Both the position numbers and the translations under genes were made by a program. This document shows, piece by piece, positions 1-6,919 of a DNA stretch of 24,406 nt. Source of the stretch: Chloroflexota bacterium (GTDB lineage Bacteria > Chloroflexota > Limnocylindria > Limnocylindrales > CSP1-4); contig VBFZ01000128.1 in NCBI GenBank assembly GCA_005880805.1, forward strand, positions 1 to 24,406, written 5' to 3'. The notes beneath the pieces are model-generated. The model searched no databases. It saw only the letters and a program-made list of their open reading frames with translations, and was not told the origin of the DNA. The stretch's first letter is position 1. Every line of letters begins with the position of its first letter.

Positions 1-370
1 GCAGCGCCGCGACACTGGCCTCGGCCTTCCCTTCCTGGCTCATGCCGAGATAGGCGTTCAACAGCGTGAGGAGGATCAGCAGCACCCCGGTGGGCACCTG
101 GCCCGGGATGAAAAAGCTGAGGATGCCCGCGCCGAGCAGCACGACCTGCATCGGGTCGGCGTACTGGCGCAGGAAGACCTGCCGGCGTGGCTCCTTCGGG
201 GCGTCGGCGAACTTGTTGAGTCCGAACGCGGCCTGACGGGACTCGACCTCGGCCGCCGACAGGCCGACGGCCTCGTTGACGTGCTGGGCGTCGAGCGCAT
301 CCTTGACGGTCAGCGCATGCCAGGCCGTCGTCCCGGACGGTGCTGGCGCGGGAATCGCCGTCGTCGCCAT
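1..370 (-). CDS. P-type cation-transporting ATPase, N-terminal fragment (runs off the window)
   Basis: The visible 123 residues begin with a Trp-His-Ala-Leu segment, an ALDAQ stretch, GLSAAEVESRQAAFGLNKF, then a FLRQYADPMQVVLL segment leading into the first hydrophobic helix. This is the cytoplasmic cation-ATPase N-terminal domain followed by TM1 of P2-type (SERCA/PMA-like) ATPases, membrane pumps that couple ATP hydrolysis to export of Ca2+ or another cation. The ATG at 368-370 is preceded by a GGAGGA ribosome binding site about six bases upstream, which fixes the start. The phosphorylation (DKTGT) and ATP-binding domains lie outside the window, so the ion cannot be told. It lies 113 bp downstream of the arginine deiminase operon on the same strand, but its own ribosome binding site and the gap leave open whether it is co-transcribed. 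Confidence 0.85.
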   Translation of the reverse strand, partial: MATTAIPAPAPSGTTAWHALTVKDALDAQHVNEAVGLSAAEVESRQAAFGLNKFADAPKEPRRQVFLRQYADPMQVVLLGAGILSFFIPGQVPTGVLLILLTLLNAYLGMSQEGKAEASVAAL

Positions 371-483
371 GTTCAGTCCTCCACTCGGCGGTTGGAGATC
401 ACTGTCGGCTGCGAGGGCGCCGCCTTCATCATCCGGATGGGGTGACGCCCTGGACGCGTCGCGCGAGTTTCGTCAGCGCAGCG

Positions 484-1992
484 CTACAACAGGACGTCGA
501 GTGCCAGCACCGCGACGGTCAGCACCGCCAGGATCACGAGGACCGGGAGGACGAAGCGGATCCAGGTGCCGTACGGGACCCGCGCGATAGCCAGGCCGCC
601 CATCACGACCGCCGACGTCGGCGTCACGAGATTCACCAGCCCGTTACCAGCCTGGTAGGCGGTCACGACTACCGATGGCGGCACGTTCGCGAAGCTCGCG
701 AGCGGGGCCATGATCGGCATCGCGACGGTGGCCAGTCCGGATGACGAAGGGATCAGGAACGAGAGCGGGATGAACGCTGCGTAGGTGAGGGTCGCGAACG
801 CCACGCCGCCAAGGCCGGACAAGGCCTGCTCCGCCCAGTTCAGGACCGTGTCCGTGATCTGGCCGTTGTTCATGATGACGGTCACCCCGCGCGCGATTCC
901 GATGATCAGGGCCACGCCGAGGAGGTCGCGTGCTCCATCGACGAATGCTCCAGTGAAGCGCGTCTCGGACATGCCGGCGAAGAAGCCGATCGCGATCGCG
1001 AACAGCAGGAACGACGCGGTCATCTCCGGGAACCACCAGAACCGGGTTGCGATCCGTGTGACTCCCAGGTCCGACCAGGGCACGACGCCGACGATCATGG
1101 CCACGAACGCGAGGAAGAACAGGACGAGAACCAGCTTCTGGCGGGTCGTCATCTCCGCGGCCGTGGCGGCCCCGGTAGCTTCGGCGTGGAAGTGGGCCAC
1201 GTTGGCCTCGCGCTCCGCGGCAACGAGGGATTGGTTCGGATCCCTGCTAACGCGTGCGGCATAGCGCATGACCCACCAGATCCCGATCGCCGTGCCGATG
1301 ACGAGGAGAACCACGCGCGAGACCAGGCCCTCGCTGATGCTGACGCCGGCGAAGCCTGATGCGATACCGGTCGCGAATGGATTGATCGTCGAGCCCAGCA
1401 CGCCGATTCCAGCGCCCAGCAGGATCAGCGCAGCTCCGGTCAGCGCGTCGTAGCCGGCCGCGATCATGACCGTCACGATCAGGAGGTAAAAGGCGAGGCT
1501 TTCCTCGGCCATGCCGTACGTCGTCCCGCCCAGCGCGAACAGGATCATGAGCACGGGAATCAATCGCTGCTCGCGCCCACGGAGGCGAGCAACGACTCGC
1601 GCGATCCCGGTCTGGATTGCGCCGGTCTGCATCGTGACGCCCAGGAACCCGCCGATGACGAGGATGAACAGGGCGACGTCGATGGCGCCGAAGAGCTCCC
1701 CCGAGTTGTAGTAGGAGATCGATCCGTCCTCGGCGGACTTGATCCCGTACATCCCGTTGATCGGAGCTGTCAGCGAGTCGTAGACGATCCGCGCGGGCGT
1801 CGCCTCGACCGCGTGGTACGTGCCCGGGATCGGCGAACCGTCTTCGTTGTAGTCGTAGCGCCCCGCCGGGATCAGCCAGGTCGCGATCGCGACGATCACG
1901 ATGAGGATGAACAGGATCGTGTAAGCGGACGGCAGGCTGAACCTCCCCCTTGCTGCCTGGTTGCCCGCTTCTGCGGTCGCGACGGCGCTCAT
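484..1992 (-). CDS. YfcC/DcuC-family membrane transporter, probable arginine/ornithine exchanger of the arc operon
   Basis: A 502-residue polytopic membrane protein with roughly twelve hydrophobic helices. It carries the typical marks of the YfcC/DcuC (PF03606-like) family: a hydrophobic helix ending in LIPAGRYDY near residue 45, an Asn-Pro-Phe-Ala-Thr-Gly motif in the middle, and SSSGLATVAMPIMAPL with a later NLVTPTSAVVMGGL re-entrant motif near the C terminus. Members of this family occur as the transporter encoded with arginine deiminase genes in several Gram-positive bacteria, where arginine enters in exchange for ornithine. As the last gene of arcA-arcB-arcC-orf70, that role is the natural inference, but the substrate is not readable from sequence and peptide or C4-dicarboxylate transport are alternatives. 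Its ATG overlaps the stop of the upstream small ORF (ATGA), indicating translational coupling, and a G-rich ribosome-binding-like run lies about eight bases upstream. Confidence 0.8.
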   Translation of the reverse strand: MSAVATAEAGNQAARGRFSLPSAYTILFILIVIVAIATWLIPAGRYDYNEDGSPIPGTYHAVEATPARIVYDSLTAPINGMYGIKSAEDGSISYYNSGELFGAIDVALFILVIGGFLGVTMQTGAIQTGIARVVARLRGREQRLIPVLMILFALGGTTYGMAEESLAFYLLIVTVMIAAGYDALTGAALILLGAGIGVLGSTINPFATGIASGFAGVSISEGLVSRVVLLVIGTAIGIWWVMRYAARVSRDPNQSLVAAEREANVAHFHAEATGAATAAEMTTRQKLVLVLFFLAFVAMIVGVVPWSDLGVTRIATRFWWFPEMTASFLLFAIAIGFFAGMSETRFTGAFVDGARDLLGVALIIGIARGVTVIMNNGQITDTVLNWAEQALSGLGGVAFATLTYAAFIPLSFLIPSSSGLATVAMPIMAPLASFANVPPSVVVTAYQAGNGLVNLVTPTSAVVMGGLAIARVPYGTWIRFVLPVLVILAVLTVAVLALDVLL

Positions 1993-2201
1993 GCGTGCAC
2001 CCCCCCTGACTCCGAATCCGCCACGGCCCTGGCCGCGACGGCTTGGGCCGCGACGGGCACGACGACCGCGGACGTGCCCGCCGTGCCCGACCCCTCGATC
2101 CGTTCGATGTCGAACCCGGTCAGCCCGTAGACAAGCGATATCACCGGCCTACCGCCGGCCGCGACATCACGCAATGCCGCAGCAGGCGAGGGCTCAGCCA
2201 C
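1989..2201 (-). CDS. Small unknown protein (70 aa) interlocked between arcC and the transporter gene
   Basis: An open frame from a GTG at 2199-2201 to a TGA at 1989-1991. Its start lies inside the last codons of arcC (GTGGCTGA, where the TGA is the arcC stop) and its stop shares the ATGA junction with the transporter start, so it exactly bridges the two genes with no spare intergenic base. About 80% of its codons end in G or C, like the neighbours. The predicted protein has a central segment PVISLVYGLTGFDIERIEG followed by an Ala/Val-rich stretch and an acidic/Gly tail; there is no signal peptide and no recognised family. The upstream Shine-Dalgarno is weak, so translation would depend on ribosomes finishing arcC. 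It could instead be an untranslated leftover, but the perfect interlocking argues for a real gene. Function is unknown. Confidence 0.55.
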   Translation of the reverse strand: MAEPSPAAALRDVAAGGRPVISLVYGLTGFDIERIEGSGTAGTSAVVVPVAAQAVAARAVADSESGGVHA

Positions 2202-3105
2202 GGACGACGCTCGTTCCGTGCGTGCCCGCGACGAGCCCCTCGACGTCCGCGAGCGTCCCGATTGCCGCCCGGTGCCCCGTCCGCTCGGCGTATTCGACGG
2301 CAGCTCCGACCTTCGGCCCCATGGAGCCGGCCGCGAATTCCGAGCCACTCAGCTCGGTTGAGGTCGCCCGGTCGATCCGTTGCTGCGAGGGCTTCCCCCA
2401 GTCCCGGTAGACGCCGTCGACGTCGGTGGCCATGACGAACAGGTCAGCGTCGAGGTCGCGCGCCAGGAGTGACGAGGCGCGGTCCTTGTCGACGACGACC
2501 TCAGCGCCCTCGAGCATGTGGGTCCCGGGGCGGTACATGGTGGGGATGCCGCCGCCGCCGGTGCAGATGACCACGGCGCCGTATTCCAGCAGCCATCGGA
2601 TCGGCCGGATTTCGAACACACGGCGCGGCAGTGGCGACGCGACCACTCGCCGCCACTTCGCGCCGTCCTGTTTGAAGACCCAGCCCTTCTCCGCGGCGAG
2701 CCGGTCCGCCTCTTCCTGCTCGTAGACCGGTCCGATGAACTTCTCCGGGTTCGCGAAGGCCGGGTCGTCCGGATCGACTTCGACCATCGTCAGGACGGTC
2801 GCGAACGGCTTGTCCGACGGCAGCAGGTTGCCGAGCTCCTGCTCGATCAGGTAGCCGATCATCCCCTCCGTCTGCGCACCGAGCACGTCGAGGGGATAGG
2901 TCTCGACGGCCGGGTACGCAGCGCCCTGGAGCGCGAGCAGGCCGACCTGCGGGCCGTTGCCGTGGGAGATCACGAGCTCGTGATCAGCGGCCAATGGGGC
3001 CATCGCTTCGGCTGCGACCCGGACGTTGGCTCGCTGATTGTCGGCGGTCATCGGCTGCCCCCGGCGCAGCAATGCGTTCCCGCCGAGGGCGATGACGATG
3101 CGCAT
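2194..3105 (-). CDS. arcC: Carbamate kinase
   Basis: 303 residues, the normal size for carbamate kinase, which transfers phosphate from carbamoyl phosphate to ADP and yields ATP, CO2 and ammonia: the energy-conserving last step of the arginine deiminase pathway in the cytoplasm. The amino-acid-kinase fold is visible as IALGGNAL at residues 5-12, SHGNGPQVG at 48-56, PLDVLGAQTEGMIGY near 71-85, the basic PLPRRVFE segment near 158-165, TGGGGIP at 182-188 and VVDKDRASSLLA further on. The ATG at 3103-3105 follows a GGGAGGGGG run about ten bases upstream. It is 26 bp downstream of arcB. Carbamate-kinase-specific residues (VVASPLPRRV) distinguish it from other amino acid kinases. Nothing suggests truncation. 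Confidence 0.96.
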   Translation of the reverse strand: MRIVIALGGNALLRRGQPMTADNQRANVRVAAEAMAPLAADHELVISHGNGPQVGLLALQGAAYPAVETYPLDVLGAQTEGMIGYLIEQELGNLLPSDKPFATVLTMVEVDPDDPAFANPEKFIGPVYEQEEADRLAAEKGWVFKQDGAKWRRVVASPLPRRVFEIRPIRWLLEYGAVVICTGGGGIPTMYRPGTHMLEGAEVVVDKDRASSLLARDLDADLFVMATDVDGVYRDWGKPSQQRIDRATSTELSGSEFAAGSMGPKVGAAVEYAERTGHRAAIGTLADVEGLVAGTHGTSVVRG

Positions 3106-3131
3106 GCCTGGCGAGCCCCCTCCCGCGCCCG

Positions 3132-4151
3132 TCAGTCGCCGATGGTGGCCACGAGAACCGCCTTGATCGTGTGCATGCGGTTCTCGGCCTGGTCGAACAC
3201 GATCGACGCCGGCGACTCGAACACCTCATCGGTGACCTCCATCTGGGAGATCCCGAAGTGCGCGGCGATGTCGGCGCCGACCTTCGTGTCGGAGTTGTGG
3301 AAGGCCGGCAGGCAGTGCATGAACTTCACGTTCGGATTGCCGCTCTTCGCCAGCGTCGAGACGTTGACCTGATAGGGCCGGAGCTCCGGGATGCGCTGTG
3401 CCCAGACTTCCTTGGGCTCGCCCATCGAGACCCACACGTCTGTGTACAGGAAGTCCGCGCCCTTCACGCCCTCGTCGACAGAGTCGGTCAGGGTGATATG
3501 CGCGCCGGTCTGGCCGGCGATCCGACGGGCCTCGTCGACGAGCTCCTGGTGGGGCCACCGCGCCCGCGGACCGACAAGGCGCACGTCCATGCCCAGCTTC
3601 GCCCCGCCGATCATCAACGAGTTGCCCATGTTGTTCGCGGCGTCGCCCAGGAACGCGAAAGCGACCTGGTTGAGCGGCTTGCCGGAGTGCTCGCGCATCG
3701 TCAGGAAGTCGGCCAGGATCTGGGTCGGGTGGAACTCGTCGGTCAAGCCGTTCCAGACCGGCACGCCGGCCGTGCTGGCCAGGGTCTCGACGATCGACTG
3801 GTCGAACCCGCGGTACTCGATGCCGTCGTAGAGCCGGCCGAGAACGCGCGCCGTGTCCTTGATCGTCTCCTTGTGGCCCATCTGTGACGACTGCGGGTCG
3901 AGGTAGGTCACGTGCGCACCCTGGCCGTAGGCGGCGACCTCGAAGGAGCACCGCGTCCGGGTCGAAGTCTTCTCGAAGATCAGGCAGATCTCTTTCTGGC
4001 GAAGGTGCTCCACCTCGGTCCCGGCGCGCTTCTCGGCCTTGAGGTTCGCAGCAAGGTCGATCAGGTAGCGGATCTCGTCCGGCGAGTAGTCAAGCTCCTT
4101 GAGGAAGTTGCGTCCCCGGAGCGAGGGGGCCGGTGGGGCCATCGTGGTCAT
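3132..4151 (-). CDS. arcB: Ornithine carbamoyltransferase (catabolic, arc operon)
   Basis: 339 residues. The enzyme interconverts citrulline plus phosphate and ornithine plus carbamoyl phosphate. Signature motifs are intact: carbamoyl-phosphate loop STRTR at residues 63-67, HPTQ at 141-144, DVWVSMGE at 238-245 (ornithine side), and HCLPAFH with the catalytic Cys280 at 279-285. The ATG at 4149-4151 follows a good GGGAGG ribosome binding site. Placement between arcA and arcC identifies it as the catabolic paralogue (arcB) rather than biosynthetic argF; sequence alone does not separate these cleanly, and the enzyme could serve both roles if no argF exists elsewhere in the genome. The gap to arcA is 65 bp. 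Confidence 0.96.
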   Translation of the reverse strand: MTTMAPPAPSLRGRNFLKELDYSPDEIRYLIDLAANLKAEKRAGTEVEHLRQKEICLIFEKTSTRTRCSFEVAAYGQGAHVTYLDPQSSQMGHKETIKDTARVLGRLYDGIEYRGFDQSIVETLASTAGVPVWNGLTDEFHPTQILADFLTMREHSGKPLNQVAFAFLGDAANNMGNSLMIGGAKLGMDVRLVGPRARWPHQELVDEARRIAGQTGAHITLTDSVDEGVKGADFLYTDVWVSMGEPKEVWAQRIPELRPYQVNVSTLAKSGNPNVKFMHCLPAFHNSDTKVGADIAAHFGISQMEVTDEVFESPASIVFDQAENRMHTIKAVLVATIGD

Positions 4152-4216
4152 GTCGAAGCCTCCCGTTCGAAGGTGTCAGGTGGTGCTACGGCTCGCGTTG
4201 TTGGCTGGCCGGGCGG

Positions 4217-5524
4217 TCACACGGGATCCCGGACGATCGGGCACGTCATGCAGTGGCCGCCGCCGCGCCCGCGCCCGAGCTCCGATCCGTCGATCGTCAG
4301 GACCTCGATCCCGGCGTGGCGCATCAGCGAGTTCGTGTACTCGTTCCGCTCATACGCGAGGACGACGCCCGGCTCGAGGGCGACGACGTTGTTGCCGTCG
4401 TCCCACTGCTCCCGCTCGGACTCCCAGCGGTCTCCGCCGGTCTCGATCACGCGCAGGGTCCTGAGCCCGAGGGCATCCTTGACCGCCCCCAGGAACGACG
4501 GCTCGCGTCGGACATCGAACGTGCCTGCTCCATCGCCGGGCCGCACGGAATAGGCAGTGATCGACGCGACCACCTTGGGAAACACGGTCACGGCGTCCCG
4601 ATCGAGGAACGTGAAGACCGTGTCGAGATGCATGTGGGCCCGATCCCGCGACATCCCGGCCGCAATGACCCGGTCCGCGGCACCCGCCTCGAACAACGAG
4701 CGGGCGATCTTCTCGATCATCTGGCCGGTTGTCCGCTCGCTCATCCCGATGGCGACGGTCCGGTTGCCGATCGGCATGATGTCGCCGCCTTCGCTGCTGA
4801 CCCGGCCGAACGACTCGCCCTCCTGCTCGCGCGAATACCAGAACGGGAATCCGGCGCCAGCGAAGTCCGGGTGGAAGCGGTAGATGGCCTCGACGTTCAG
4901 CGCCTCCAGGCGGCGTGCCGGCCAGTACATCGGGTTGACCACGACGCCGCCGTAGATCCAGGCCGACGAGTCGCGCGTGAAGTAGCTGTTCGGGAGCGGG
5001 CGCAGGACGAAGTCGTCTGGCTCCATGGCCGACACCACGAGGGATCGCCGGGCGACCTGCCCGCCGCCCACTTCCTGGACCCCTCGACCTCGCAGGAGCT
5101 GCTCCGCCTCCTGGACCGTCAGCCCACCCACCAAATGGTCGGCGAGCGTCCGGGCATCCACCGTGTCGAGATATGCCCGGGCGTCGTCGGCGACGCCGGC
5201 CCCGACGGTGAACGGGGTGACGGCTCGATCGAGGACCCACTTCCGCGCCTCCGGAGAGGCCAGCGCCCCGGCGAGAAGCTCCTCGAGGTAGATGACCTCG
5301 ATTCCGCGTTCGCGCAGGAGGTCGGCGAACGCATCGTGCTGTTGGCGTGCCCGGCGGACCCACAGGACGTCATCGAACAGGAGCTCGTCGTGGTTGCCAG
5401 GAGTGAGCCGCTTCAGCTCGAGGTCCGGCCGATGCAACATGACCTTCCGAAGCCTCCCGACCTCGGAGTGGACGCCGAACGCACGCGCCGTTTCGGCCAT
5501 CGATGGATGGATGGCGGTGGTCAT
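4217..5524 (-). CDS. arcA: Arginine deiminase
   Basis: Hydrolyses L-arginine to citrulline and ammonia, first step of the ADI pathway. From the chosen ATG at 5522-5524 the protein has 435 residues, slightly longer than the usual 400-420. All catalytic elements of the guanidino-modifying fold are present: FTRDSS near 182-187 (Asp185), EGGD at 245-248 (Glu245), HMHLD at 297-301 (His299, Asp301), and the C-terminal GRGRGGGHCMTCPI segment with nucleophile Cys425. The start is chosen because HSEVGRLRKVMLHRP, the conserved N-terminal strand, begins about 19 residues in and a GGGAG ribosome binding site lies seven bases upstream; the open frame continues to 5965 only through low-complexity, repeat-containing sequence. 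It is the first gene of the operon and its promoter must lie in the 279-bp divergent gap. Confidence 0.97.
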   Translation of the reverse strand: MTTAIHPSMAETARAFGVHSEVGRLRKVMLHRPDLELKRLTPGNHDELLFDDVLWVRRARQQHDAFADLLRERGIEVIYLEELLAGALASPEARKWVLDRAVTPFTVGAGVADDARAYLDTVDARTLADHLVGGLTVQEAEQLLRGRGVQEVGGGQVARRSLVVSAMEPDDFVLRPLPNSYFTRDSSAWIYGGVVVNPMYWPARRLEALNVEAIYRFHPDFAGAGFPFWYSREQEGESFGRVSSEGGDIMPIGNRTVAIGMSERTTGQMIEKIARSLFEAGAADRVIAAGMSRDRAHMHLDTVFTFLDRDAVTVFPKVVASITAYSVRPGDGAGTFDVRREPSFLGAVKDALGLRTLRVIETGGDRWESEREQWDDGNNVVALEPGVVLAYERNEYTNSLMRHAGIEVLTIDGSELGRGRGGGHCMTCPIVRDPV

Positions 5525-5561
5525 CGCGGTCTCCCATCGTTCCGTAACAGGCTGCCGCGGA

Positions 5562-5608
5562 GCCTCGGCCCCGCCCGGGCATTGCACACCGGGCCCTCCC
5601 GCCGAGGC
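5562..5608 (-). other. Nested inverted repeat upstream of arcA
   Basis: Outer arms gcctcggc (5562-5569) and gccgaggc (5601-5608) enclose inner arms cccgg and ccggg around a gcattgcaca loop. Read on the minus strand this could form a stem-loop in the arcA leader, about 38 bases before the ATG and leaving the ribosome binding site (5531-5535) free. No T-run follows, so it does not look like an intrinsic terminator. It might be a regulator target, an RNA structure or chance in GC-rich DNA. Confidence 0.35.
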
Positions 5609-5650
5609 ATCACCCAGATGGGATGAGCGGTCGCTCGCCGCATCGGGAAG

Positions 5651-5716
5651 GACCGCCGGACCTGCCGCCGCCGGGAGGCGGACCACCGGACCTGCCGCCG
5701 CCGGGAGGCGGACCAC
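5651..5716. repeat. 30-bp tandem repeat, about 2.2 copies, hairpin-forming
   Basis: Units at 5651-5680 and 5681-5710 differ at one base (gaccg versus gacca near the start) and are followed by a six-base partial copy. Each unit contains ccgcc and ggcgg arms that can pair. The repeat sits in the 279-bp gap between the divergent arcA and the first membrane-protein gene, and makes the upstream extension of either reading frame low-complexity, which is why neither extension was accepted as coding. Confidence 0.8.
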
Positions 5717-5803
5717 CCCCGGAGTGGCGGGTGTACGCCATGTCGCAGAGGCGACGGCGCGGCAACAGTGTTCGGCGGGACTGTTCTCCAGCAGGAGGTC
5801 GAC

Positions 5804-6226
5804 GTGTCCGAAGCGACCGCGCAGCCGGATGAGGAGGCTGAGAGCCGACCGCTCAGCGTGATCGTCCTCGCGATCCTGTGCGGCGTGGCCCTGGTGCTGG
5901 CCGTCGTCCACCTGCTCCAGGCCCTGGCGATCGTCCCCTACTTCATCGGCCCCATCGCGATCCATGACTTCAACTGGTGGTACTCACTGATGTGGATCTC
6001 GATGATCTGGCTGTGGTCGGCGGCGATCAGGGCGGTCTGGACGCTCGATACCTCGGCGCCATGGTTCGTGCTCATCGTGGCCGGCTTCAACGTGCTGTTC
6101 GACTTCAGCACGATGGCCCTGTCGCCGAACGGGACGACCGACCTCAGCGCCAGCTTCATCGTCAGCCTGGCGATCTTCGGTTTCGCGATCCTCCCGAGCA
6201 CCAAGCACGCCTTCGCCGTCGACTAG
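5804..6226 (+). CDS. Small integral membrane protein, tandem paralogue 1 (140 aa)
   Basis: No named family is recognised. From the GTG at 5804 the protein has a hydrophilic acidic N terminus (about 15 residues), then four hydrophobic segments (about residues 17-39, 52-71, 75-95 and 112-132) with conserved HLLQAL, PYFIG, GFNVLFDF and TDLSASFIV motifs, and ends KHAFAVD. The GTG is preceded by a textbook AGGAGG at 5793-5798, five bases away; the longer frame starting at 5768 has no such site and is rejected. The product of the gene 129 bp downstream aligns with it without gaps and is more than half identical over the last 125 residues, so this is a tandem duplication. Aromatic residues cluster in the second helix. 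A membrane-embedded role is the only safe inference. Confidence 0.85.
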   Translation: MSEATAQPDEEAESRPLSVIVLAILCGVALVLAVVHLLQALAIVPYFIGPIAIHDFNWWYSLMWISMIWLWSAAIRAVWTLDTSAPWFVLIVAGFNVLFDFSTMALSPNGTTDLSASFIVSLAIFGFAILPSTKHAFAVD

Positions 6227-6228
6227 TT

Positions 6229-6333
6229 CGCGGGCGCACACCCCCGCGCAAGCGTGTAGGCGCCATGGGACTGCGGCGCCCGGGCGAGCACCCTCTGCTC
6301 GCGTGCGGGACCTGCGGCCAGCGACGCCGCAGG
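6229..6333. repeat. Cluster of perfect hairpins between the two paralogous membrane genes
   Basis: Within 105 bases following the first stop codon there are three perfect inverted repeats: cgcggg/cccgcg (6229-6234 with 6243-6248), gcgagca/tgctcgc (6284-6290 with 6296-6302, five-base loop), and cctgcggc/gccgcagg (6311-6318 with 6326-6333, seven-base loop). The last ends ten bases before the AAGGAGG ribosome binding site of the second gene. No T-run follows any of them. They may tune the mRNA ratio or stability between the two cistrons, or reflect GC-rich sequence. Confidence 0.55.
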
Positions 6334-6355
6334 CAGGTACGCGAAGGAGGCGGAC

Positions 6356-6778
6356 ATGACCGAAGCGATGACGGAGACCCGAACGACAACACGCAGCCGA
6401 CCGATCGGCGTGATCGTCCTCGCCGCCCTGGCCGGTATCGCCCTGCTGCTGTCCATCGGGCACCTCCTGCAGGCACTGGGCATCCTGCCGTACTTCATCG
6501 GCCGGATCGAGATTCGCAACTTCAACATCTGGTACGTGCTGCTGTGGGGCCTGATGGTCTGGGTCTGGGCGTGGGCGATCCAGGCGATCTGGAACATCGA
6601 TCCTGCGGCCTGGGTGTTCCTCATGGTCGTCAGCGGCTTCAACCTGCTGTTCGACTTCTTTGCGATGATCGGAGCCTCGACGACCTACACGGACTTGAGC
6701 GCCAGCTTCATCGTCAACGGGCTGATCTTCGCCTACACGCTGCTGCCGGGGACCAAGCGCGCGTTCGCCGTGGAGTAG
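6356..6778 (+). CDS. Small integral membrane protein, tandem paralogue 2 (140 aa)
   Basis: Paralogue of the preceding gene with identical length and a gapless alignment: shared residues include SRP..VIVLA near 14-23, HLLQAL, PYFIG, FN.WY, GFN.LFDF, TDLSASFIV and K.AFAV at the end. The N-terminal 13 residues are Thr/Arg-rich here and acidic in the first copy, so the cytosolic tail has diverged while the four-helix membrane core is held. The ATG at 6356 is preceded by AAGGAGG five bases upstream. A strong terminator-like structure follows the stop, so the two genes probably form one transcription unit. Function unknown; it may work as a homo- or hetero-oligomer with its paralogue. Confidence 0.88.
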   Translation: MTEAMTETRTTTRSRPIGVIVLAALAGIALLLSIGHLLQALGILPYFIGRIEIRNFNIWYVLLWGLMVWVWAWAIQAIWNIDPAAWVFLMVVSGFNLLFDFFAMIGASTTYTDLSASFIVNGLIFAYTLLPGTKRAFAVE

Positions 6779-6826
6779 GGGTAGGGGGCGCGTCGCAGGG
6801 CGCGCCAAACGGCGGACGACTTCCGT

Positions 6827-6879
6827 CGCGTCCCGGTGAGGCTGGTGACCGACCAGCTCCCGGGACGCGTTCCTTTCTT
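6827..6879 (+). terminator. Intrinsic terminator after the paralogous membrane genes
   Basis: Outer arms cgcgtcccgg (6827-6836) and ccgggacgcg (6860-6869) are perfectly complementary; inside them gctggt and accagc pair across a five-base loop. The right arm is directly followed by a pyrimidine run ttcctttctt on the plus strand. It sits 48 bp after the stop of the second membrane protein and 41 bp before the convergent ZIP-like stop, the expected position for a terminator, and on the other strand the structure could also halt transcription coming from the ZIP-like gene, although without a T-run. Confidence 0.75.
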
Positions 6880-6919
6880 GCGGGTGGCGTTTGCCGCTGC
6901 CGGGTTGCCGCTGCCGGCG

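Noticed and set aside
4133..5626. 497-residue plus-strand open frame opposite arcA
   Set aside because: Antisense to an intact arginine deiminase with all catalytic residues; composition is that of a shadow frame.
5525..5965. Extension of arcA to a 582-residue protein
   Set aside because: The extra residues come from the 30-bp tandem repeat and antisense of a membrane gene; a ribosome binding site lies directly before the ATG at 5524.
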